Shown: one piece after another, positions 1-4,079 of the stretch
How positions within the stretch are numbered: the stretch's first letter is position 1
Layout: the number at the start of each line of letters is the position of its first letter
Notes under the pieces: generated by a model
What the model saw: the letters and a program-made list of their open reading frames with translations, nothing else
Told to the model about the DNA's origin: nothing
The model's database searches: none
Assembly (NCBI GenBank): GCA_902766655.1
Contig: CACXEL010000194.1
Location: 1-5,794, forward strand
Origin: an uncultured Lachnospiraceae bacterium
GTDB taxonomy: Bacteria > Bacillota > Clostridia > Lachnospirales > Lachnospiraceae
Length of the DNA stretch: 5,794 bases
Direction of reading: 5' to 3'
Program-made: the position numbers and the translations under genes

Positions 1-114
1 AGTCACAGGTACGGAGATATAGTAGGAAAGTATGTGATCTACCGGGGTGAGGCGGCAGAAACAGACGGCATTCAATACCTGAATGTAGAAGATTATCTTA
101 AATCGCTGGGATAA
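1..114 (+). CDS. C-terminal end of a probable AAA-family ATPase with DUF4143 domain (partial, 5' end outside window)
   Basis: The first reading frame is open from the window edge and encodes 37 residues before TAA at 112-114. The tail contains GKYVIYRGE, then DGIQYLNVEDYL and a final KSLG. This pattern of a beta-strand with YRG, then D-G-I-x-Y-x-N-V-x-x-Y/F-L, is how many Firmicutes ATPases with a C-terminal DUF4143 domain end. Such proteins carry an N-terminal AAA ATPase domain and a C-terminal nuclease-like DUF4143 region; their role is not established. Only the tail is visible, so the ATPase domain is inferred from recall of the family, not seen. No clear terminator follows, so the gene could be co-transcribed with the downstream DUF434 gene. 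Confidence 0.65.
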   Translation, partial: SHRYGDIVGKYVIYRGEAAETDGIQYLNVEDYLKSLG

Positions 115-249
115 GGGATTTGTCCCGGCATGACGAAGCTGATGATCTGTCACGGAGACCATGGCTGGACTTATGCGCCGGACTCTGAAAGATTGTAGGG
201 CAGACTGGAGCTGGCAGAGATTATTGATGAAGAACAGGAGATTCGGTGA
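115..249 (+). pseudogene. Possible decayed small coding frame between the ATPase and the DUF434 gene
   Basis: The same frame as the upstream ATPase continues after its stop. An ATG at 130 starts a 22-codon frame (beginning MTKLMICHGDHGW) that ends at TAG 196-198. The frame then reads on as GRLELAEIIDEEQEIR to TGA 247-249. That last stop overlaps the ATG of the DUF434 gene as TGATG, the usual arrangement of translationally coupled genes. No ribosome binding site precedes the ATG at 130. A plausible reading is a small gene broken by one nonsense codon; chance openness of a 134-base gap is a fair alternative. I do not recognise a family. Confidence 0.25.
236..240 (+). promoter_or_regulatory. Ribosome binding site for the DUF434 gene
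   Basis: AGGAG lies 8 bases before the ATG at 249 and 5 bases before an in-frame GTG at 246. The spacing favours the ATG, so 249 is taken as the start. The alternative adds only one residue. Confidence 0.65.
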
Positions 250-971
250 TGGAGGCCAGGCGCGGATATGTGCCGGAGGATGATCGTAACTTTTCGGCGG
301 AAGCCCTTTCTACGTTGAAGACTGCATCCCGGCACATCTTATACCTTCTGAATGAAGGGTATGACTTGAAGCAGTCGACTGTTTTTGTCGGAAATCACTA
401 CCTGCTCTCCGAGCGGCAGCGGCTGGCTGTTATGAGAAGCGTGGCAACTCGGCAGCAGCTTCTGGACCGTAAAATGAAACAGGCCGCACCAGGTGAACTG
501 ACCGGCCGGGAGGTCTGGATCGATGGATTCAACACCGTCATTACGCTGGAAGTGCTTCTCAGTGGTTCTCCGCTGCTTGGCTGCATGGATGGAACGATTC
601 GCGACCTTGCCGCCCTGCGGGGAACCTACCGACTGATTCCGGAGACGGGGGAAGCCGTGCGCATGATGTTCGATGTGCTGCGGGATTTCGCTGTGGGAAA
701 GGTAAATATCCTGCTGGATGAGCCTGTGTCCAACTCAGGCAGGCTGAAGGGTCTGATTGCGGATATCATGGAAGATGGGGCATATCCCTTTACTTTGGAT
801 ATTCAGATCCTGCGGGATGTGGACCGGGCACTTTATGGGAAAGAATTCGTGATTACGTCTGATTCCATCATCCTCGATCATTGCGTAAGCTGGGTGAACC
901 TGACAGCAGAGTGTATGGAGCGCAAAGGGAGACAGGGAATCTGGGTGTGGAGTGAGCCGACTACGCGGTAG
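249..971 (+). CDS. DUF434 / DUF5616 domain-containing protein (COG2454-like)
   Basis: A complete 240-residue protein of unknown function. Residues about 6-65 match the DUF434 pattern: RGYVPEDDRNFS near the start, then a helix and FVGNHYLLSERQR at 46-58. Residues about 68-215 match the following conserved region (DUF5616): WIDGFNTVITLE at 90-101, MDGTIRDLAALRGTYR at 113-128, LLDEPVSNSGRL at 155-166 and VITSDSIILD at 201-210. No signal peptide or membrane helix is visible, so it should be cytosolic. The spaced acidic residues (D92, E101, D114, D119, D157, D205, D210) at strand ends recall PIN/NYN-type nucleases; that is my inference, not an established activity. The start is the ATG overlapping a preceding TGA, with AGGAG 8 bases upstream. 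Length is as expected for the family and the frame is intact. Confidence 0.85.
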   Translation: MEARRGYVPEDDRNFSAEALSTLKTASRHILYLLNEGYDLKQSTVFVGNHYLLSERQRLAVMRSVATRQQLLDRKMKQAAPGELTGREVWIDGFNTVITLEVLLSGSPLLGCMDGTIRDLAALRGTYRLIPETGEAVRMMFDVLRDFAVGKVNILLDEPVSNSGRLKGLIADIMEDGAYPFTLDIQILRDVDRALYGKEFVITSDSIILDHCVSWVNLTAECMERKGRQGIWVWSEPTTR

Positions 972-984
972 CTTGAGACTGAAA

Positions 985-1034
985 GAGGGGCATGATTACT
1001 CAAAATCTTCAAATTCTGAGTAATCCTGCCCCTC
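985..1034. terminator. Long stem-loop after the DUF434 gene, possible transcription terminator without a U-tract
   Basis: The arms 985-1002 (gaggggcatgattactca) and 1017-1034 are 18 bases each and pair with a single mismatch (T993 against C1026), around a 14-base A/T-rich loop. The structure begins 14 bases after the DUF434 stop. No T-run follows on the plus strand, where the sequence continues C-rich. On the minus strand only TTTC follows. It could be a factor-assisted terminator, a 3'-end stabilising hairpin or a processing site. Confidence 0.5.
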
Positions 1035-1047
1035 CCCCATCTCCACC

Positions 1048-1076
1048 TTGCATTAGCCGTTCGACTAAGATACAAT
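1048..1076 (+). promoter_or_regulatory. Predicted hipBA promoter (-35 TTGCAT, -10 TACAAT)
   Basis: TTGCAT at 1048-1053 and TACAAT at 1071-1076 are separated by exactly 17 bases, a sigma-A type arrangement. Operator copy 1 fills almost the whole spacer (1053-1068), so a bound repressor would exclude RNA polymerase. Transcription would start near 1083, giving a leader of about 80 bases that contains operator copies 2 and 3. A second, weaker -10 (TATAAC, 1114-1119) lies after copy 2 but has no convincing -35. Confidence 0.55.
1053..1068. promoter_or_regulatory. hipBA operator copy 1 (TTAGCCGTTCGACTAA)
   Basis: A 16-base inverted repeat of TTAGCCG and CGACTAA around a 2-base centre. It differs from a perfect palindrome by one C/T position. 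It sits between the predicted -35 and -10, the standard place for autorepression by the HipB antitoxin dimer. The assignment to HipB is inferred from position and symmetry. Confidence 0.7.
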
Positions 1077-1088
1077 AAACATGTATCG

Positions 1089-1114
1089 AAATTAGTCGTA
1101 CGGCTAATTTTTTT
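1089..1114 (+). terminator. Possible attenuator hairpin coincident with operator copy 2
   Basis: Operator copy 2 with its flanks forms a 10-pair RNA stem, AAATTAGTCG (1089-1098) with CGGCTAATTT (1101-1110), including one G-U pair. T's continue without a break to 1114. The formal loop is only two bases, so the closing C-G pairs would open. It resembles a weak intrinsic terminator in the hipBA leader, but the palindrome is equally explained as a protein-binding site next to an A/T-rich promoter region. Confidence 0.25.
1092..1107. promoter_or_regulatory. hipBA operator copy 2 (TTAGTCGTACGGCTAA)
   Basis: The second copy of the 16-base palindrome, with half sites TTAGTCG and CGGCTAA. The symmetry extends to 18 bases with the flanking A and T. 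Its centre is 39 bases from copy 1. It lies just downstream of the predicted transcription start, where binding could block promoter escape. Confidence 0.7.
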
Positions 1115-1130
1115 ATAACTGCAATCCTTC

Positions 1131-1146
1131 TTAGCCGACCGGCTAA
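1131..1146. promoter_or_regulatory. hipBA operator copy 3 (TTAGCCGACCGGCTAA)
   Basis: The third copy, and the only one with perfectly matched half sites (TTAGCCG / CGGCTAA), so probably the strongest. Its centre is again 39 bases from copy 2. It ends only 4 bases before the hipB ribosome binding region and 15 bases before the hipB ATG. Confidence 0.7.
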
Positions 1147-1150
1147 AAAA

Positions 1151-1156
1151 GAGAGG
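1151..1156 (+). promoter_or_regulatory. Ribosome binding site of hipB
   Basis: GAGAGG lies 5 bases before the ATG at 1162. It is a moderate Shine-Dalgarno match with somewhat short spacing, and supports the chosen hipB start. Confidence 0.55.
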
Positions 1157-1161
1157 TCGAG

Positions 1162-1380
1162 ATGAAAATAACGGACGCACAATCATTTGGAGCCATGATT
1201 AAAAGCAGGCGGAAACAGCTGGGCTATACCCAGGCCTTCATTTCCGAGATGACAGGCCTTAGTGTGAGCTTTCTTTCGGAGCTTGAAAATGGCAAGAAGA
1301 CGATTCAGCTTGAAAAGGCGATCCAGGTCGCCATGCTTCTGGGATTGGACCTGACTATGGAGGCTCGCGGCAAGGCATGA
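1162..1380 (+). CDS. hipB: HipB-like antitoxin, Xre-family helix-turn-helix repressor
   Basis: A 72-residue protein that is almost entirely one HTH_3 (Cro/C1) domain. Residues 9-20 form the first helix (FGAMIKSRRKQL). TQAFISEMTGL at 23-33 is the positioning helix, and SVSFLSELENGKK at 34-46 is the recognition helix with the characteristic S-x-L-E-N-G-K. LEKAIQVAMLLGLDL follows as the closing helices. E. coli HipB is slightly longer (88 residues). In the family, HipB dimers bind operator palindromes and neutralise the HipA kinase. The three palindromes upstream fit autoregulation. The gene overlaps hipA by four bases (ATGA), implying coupled translation, and the antitoxin-first order is usual. 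The symbol is given by family resemblance and linkage to hipA. Confidence 0.88.
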   Translation: MKITDAQSFGAMIKSRRKQLGYTQAFISEMTGLSVSFLSELENGKKTIQLEKAIQVAMLLGLDLTMEARGKA

Positions 1381-2636
1381 GAGAACTGAAAGTATATATC
1401 GAGATCCAGGGGCATGAATTATATGCCGGCATAATCATCGGGAATGATCCGACAGATGCTGTTTTTACATATAATGAGGCATATTTGTCCAAGGGTGAGC
1501 CGCTCTCTGTGAGTCTGCCCTTCCAGCCGGGTCAGTTCACACCGGCAGCAACGAGATGTTTTTTTGAAGGCCTGCTTCCGGAAGGCTTCAGCCGGAAGAG
1601 CGTAGCCAGATGGATGCACGCTGATGAAAATGACTATCTGACGATCCTGGCCGGGTTGGGGAAAGAGTGTCTTGGAGCTATCCGGATCGAAGATGCAGCA
1701 GACCCTATCATTAATCATCCGTCTTATGAAGAACTGAGCCTGGACCAGGTAAAGCGTCTGGCGGCGGAAGGCGCGACGAAATCGACAGAATTACTGGTCA
1801 GGTCCCATCTGTCCCTGACCGGGGCTTCGGGAAAAGTCGGGCTTTATCTACATGAGGGGAAATGGTATCAGCCGCTCGGGACAGCTCCGAGTACGCACAT
1901 TGTAAAGCAGAGTCATGTGCGGCTGCAGCACATTGTAGAAAATGAACGCCTGGCTCTTCTCACTGCCTCTGGCTTGGGAATACCGACAATCAAGAGTTTT
2001 ATAGTCAATGCAGATTCCTTCCGGGATTCAGATATTTTGCTTGCGACGGAGAGATACGACCGAGACCTGTCAAATTCGGTAGGGGAGATCAATGGGCTGA
2101 GTTGTCCGCTGCGCCTTCACCAGGAAGATTTCGCTCAGGCAATGGGTATCCCGGGGAGTGAAAAGTATGAACGTGCGGGAGATGGCTATCTCGGCAGGAT
2201 TTTCCGGCTGGTGAGAAATGTCTCGGCGGATCCTCTGCAGGATCAGCAGAGGCTTTTGGATATCCTCATTTTTGATAAGCTGATTGGAAATACAGACAAT
2301 CACATTAAAAACCTGTCCTTCCTGTATGCGCCGGACCTCCGGTCAGCCAGGCTTGCGCCAGCCTATGACTTGGTCTCTACGCTGATTTACAAGGAATCCA
2401 CGGCCGACATGTCGATCGCCATAGCAGGGGAGCTTCGCTGGGACCGGATTACAAAGGATACTTTCGTGGAAGCGAATCGGGAGATAGGTCTTTCGAAAAA
2501 GTTCATTGCCCGTGAGTATGAACGGTTGGCAGTGGGCCTTCCGTCAGCGATTCAGGAGGCTGCGGCTCGGATGGAAGCGGAAGGCTTCATGAATGCGCCG
2601 GGAATCGCGCAAAAGGTGCTGGAGCTGCAGAGGTGA
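1377..2636 (+). CDS. hipA: HipA-family serine/threonine kinase toxin
   Basis: A 419-residue full-length HipA (E. coli HipA is 440). Residues about 5-105 are the N-terminal HipA domain, with LPFQPGQF and FFEGLLPEG (62-70). Residues about 143-370 are the kinase core. SLTGASGK at 146-153 aligns with the E. coli P-loop and puts S146 at the site of the autophosphorylated S150. THIVK ends at the ATP-binding lysine K177. ERYDR is at 225-229, and RLHQEDFAQAMG at 246-257. TDNHIKN at 306-312 holds the catalytic D307 and metal-binding N312; YD at 330-331 gives the metal-binding D331. All key residues are present, so it should be an active cytosolic kinase. Known homologues phosphorylate aminoacyl-tRNA synthetases (E. 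coli HipA acts on GltX); the target here is unknown. Unlike HipBST systems, the N-terminal domain is fused. The start overlaps hipB by ATGA. Confidence 0.93.
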   Translation: MRELKVYIEIQGHELYAGIIIGNDPTDAVFTYNEAYLSKGEPLSVSLPFQPGQFTPAATRCFFEGLLPEGFSRKSVARWMHADENDYLTILAGLGKECLGAIRIEDAADPIINHPSYEELSLDQVKRLAAEGATKSTELLVRSHLSLTGASGKVGLYLHEGKWYQPLGTAPSTHIVKQSHVRLQHIVENERLALLTASGLGIPTIKSFIVNADSFRDSDILLATERYDRDLSNSVGEINGLSCPLRLHQEDFAQAMGIPGSEKYERAGDGYLGRIFRLVRNVSADPLQDQQRLLDILIFDKLIGNTDNHIKNLSFLYAPDLRSARLAPAYDLVSTLIYKESTADMSIAIAGELRWDRITKDTFVEANREIGLSKKFIAREYERLAVGLPSAIQEAAARMEAEGFMNAPGIAQKVLELQR

Positions 2637-2733
2637 GGCCCTGGCGCACAGGGTCGACTGTCTCGGGGGATATGTCTCTCCCCAGGAGAAGTACGCGGAT
2701 GCCTGGACACTTGAGGATTATGGCATTTTCTGA
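2593..2733 (+). pseudogene. Short open frame overlapping the hipA 3' end, possible coding remnant
   Basis: A frame from ATG 2593 to TGA 2731-2733 encodes 46 residues. The first 14 codons overlap hipA in another frame and look like a shadow. The part beyond hipA reads like ordinary protein: VDCLGGYVSPQEKY, then ADAWTLEDYGIF. It may be the last piece of a gene lost during insertion or decay beside hipBA. I see no ribosome binding site and no family match, so confidence is low. Confidence 0.2.
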
Positions 2734-2983
2734 AGATCGCTGACGAAAGAAGCCGCTGAGAGGTATCCTGTATTCTGCCATCCGGTGTAAACAGGACCGG
2801 CTCAGGACAAGAGAAGATTGTTCTGTCAACTATACTTCTGTACAATAAAAGGACCATCCGGATCGAATCCGGATGGTCCTTTTTGCGGCAGGGGAGGTCG
2901 TGGCGGACACGCATCAGGGCCCGGTAGTCAAAAATACTTCCGGTTCCTGCGCAGGGTCCGCCGAATCAGACAGGGTGGATCAG
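2637..2983. other. Convergent intergenic region between hipA and the minus-strand unit
   Basis: A stretch of 347 bases between two genes that point at each other. It holds the short possible remnant up to 2733 and the bidirectional terminator at 2847-2884. From 2885 to 2983 there is about 100 bases of 3' untranslated sequence of the minus-strand unit. I see no RNA gene, no mobile element and no convincing gene on either strand. Confidence 0.6.
2847..2884. terminator. Bidirectional intrinsic terminator
   Basis: GGACCATCCGGAT (2851-2863) pairs perfectly with 2867-2879 over 13 bases around a 3-base loop. Five T's follow on the plus strand (2880-2884) and AAAA precedes (2847-2850), which gives a T-run on the minus strand. 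It can therefore end hipBA transcription from the left and the surface-protein transcript from the right, which fits its place between convergent genes. Confidence 0.93.
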
Positions 2984-4018
2984 CTAGCGTTTTTCCCCGT
3001 ATCTGTGTTTCAGCTCGTTGTACTCTTCCCGGCCAATCATACCGTTCCCCAGCCACTCTTCAAGCTGCTCCATCCGCCGCCTGCTATCCCGCTCAAACTG
3101 GTCCTCCGCCATGGGGGTATTTACCTGATTCGGCCGCACATTCATTTGCCTTTTTTGCCCGGGCGATGGATTGACAGTCGGTTTATTTGCCCGGCGTCCG
3201 CTCTGTTCCGCCCGCTTCTCTCTGAGGGAGGAAGCGATTCCTGTTCTTATGACTATGAATAAAGAGATCAATACTAAGAAAAATGAAAGCCTGGGGAGGT
3301 AATATTCCAGGAGATGGAGGAATCTCCGGACCAAAAAGCGTCTTGTCGGAGCCGACGTCGGCGTCGGAGTCGCAGTTATTACCACCTCGACTGTCGACGT
3401 CGGGGCGCTGTCCCCGGATATTTCGCGCTGGAGCTTGTCCTGGTATTCCCCGGTCTCATTTATGGTCAACTGACCGCCGAAGCGGTTGACATTGCTTTTT
3501 CCGAAGACGTCCGTGAGGACCATCTCCCCCTTGTTTTCGACATGTCCCGGAATGCGGGCAATGATCTCGATCTCTTCGTCCGCCCACTCTGCTGAGAGGT
3601 CCTCCTGGATGAACCTTCCCCTGTTCATGATGTTGCCCTGGACAGTAAGCCCATAGGTTTGGACCTCAGCGCCTTCCGCGACCGACAGAGTTATTCCTTC
3701 GGGAACTGTAAAGTACCGGAAGATGATGGTCCTGTCCGGCGGGATTTCGAAATCACGGGAGATCGTCAGGTTCTCTTCCGTGCAGAGGAGAGTTGTGGCA
3801 GCTGGAAGGGTATAATCGCCGGAAAGCATTTTTTCCAGCATCTCAAATGACGAGAAACTGATTTCTTTCCCGGCTGTGTCGTAAATTGAGGTCCGGATCA
3901 TTCCCTCCGAGGCGGTCGGGATAAGCCCCTTCGAGGCGCTCAGGCTAAGTCTCTCCGAGAAGGTCTGGCTAATCCCCTCCGAGACAGTCTGGCTAAGCTC
4001 ATCCGAATAAGCGGCCAA
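2984..4018 (-). CDS. Membrane-anchored protein with octapeptide repeats, one TM helix and a C-terminal SHOCT-like domain; probably the 3' part of the upstream gene
   Basis: The frame gives 344 residues from a TTG at 4018. Residues 5-44 are five 8-residue repeats. Residues about 88-190 are strand-rich with regular V/I-x-G turns (LSVAEGAEVQTYGLTVQGNIMN region), suggesting an extracellular beta structure. Residues 204-226 are a Thr/Pro/Ser linker (TATPTPTSAPT). A single hydrophobic helix spans about 240-260, then comes a basic tail. Residues about 307-341 resemble a SHOCT domain (MEQLEEWLGNGMIGREEYNELK). The layout needs a signal peptide to export the long N-terminal part, yet none is present. 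There is no ATG or GTG upstream in frame and no ribosome binding site at the TTG. The frame runs back to 4123 and would join the upstream secreted protein by a one-base shift. An internal ATG at 3901 has GGAGG only 3 bases away, a poorer alternative start. Confidence 0.7.
   Translation of the reverse strand: MAAYSDELSQTVSEGISQTFSERLSLSASKGLIPTASEGMIRTSIYDTAGKEISFSSFEMLEKMLSGDYTLPAATTLLCTEENLTISRDFEIPPDRTIIFRYFTVPEGITLSVAEGAEVQTYGLTVQGNIMNRGRFIQEDLSAEWADEEIEIIARIPGHVENKGEMVLTDVFGKSNVNRFGGQLTINETGEYQDKLQREISGDSAPTSTVEVVITATPTPTSAPTRRFLVRRFLHLLEYYLPRLSFFLVLISLFIVIRTGIASSLREKRAEQSGRRANKPTVNPSPGQKRQMNVRPNQVNTPMAEDQFERDSRRRMEQLEEWLGNGMIGREEYNELKHRYGEKR
3887..4006 (-). repeat. Five tandem 24-bp units encoding octapeptide repeats
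   Basis: Read on the minus strand, five in-frame 24-base units encode SDELSQTV, SEGISQTF, SERLSLSA, SKGLIPTA and SEGMIRTS. Each begins with Ser, usually followed by an acidic or Lys residue; units 1, 2 and 5 have Ser or Thr at position 7. The DNA copies share a tccgag core and a ggctaa core but have diverged. The region is probably a flexible or Ser/Thr-rich stalk between the beta domains. Confidence 0.75.
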
Positions 4019-4079
4019 TGCGGACAGAGGCGTTACATGGTGATCAGAGTCTTCAGATGTTTGGCCGTCCTCGGGTGTT

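Noticed and set aside
2552..3262. Several overlapping short open frames on both strands between hipA and the SHOCT protein
   Set aside because: They overlap the bidirectional terminator or real genes in other frames, lack ribosome binding sites and have implausible composition rich in Ser, Pro, Arg and Cys.
3345..3420. Dense GACGTC/GTCGG palindromes that look like a regulatory cluster
   Set aside because: They fall in the sequence coding for the Thr/Pro/Val linker (TVEVVITATPTPTSAPT). Biased codon use of repeated Thr, Val and Pro codons explains them.
3900..4000. GGCTAA half-sites resembling the HipB operator
   Set aside because: They are single half-sites produced by the 24-bp coding repeat. 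None forms the 16-base palindrome.
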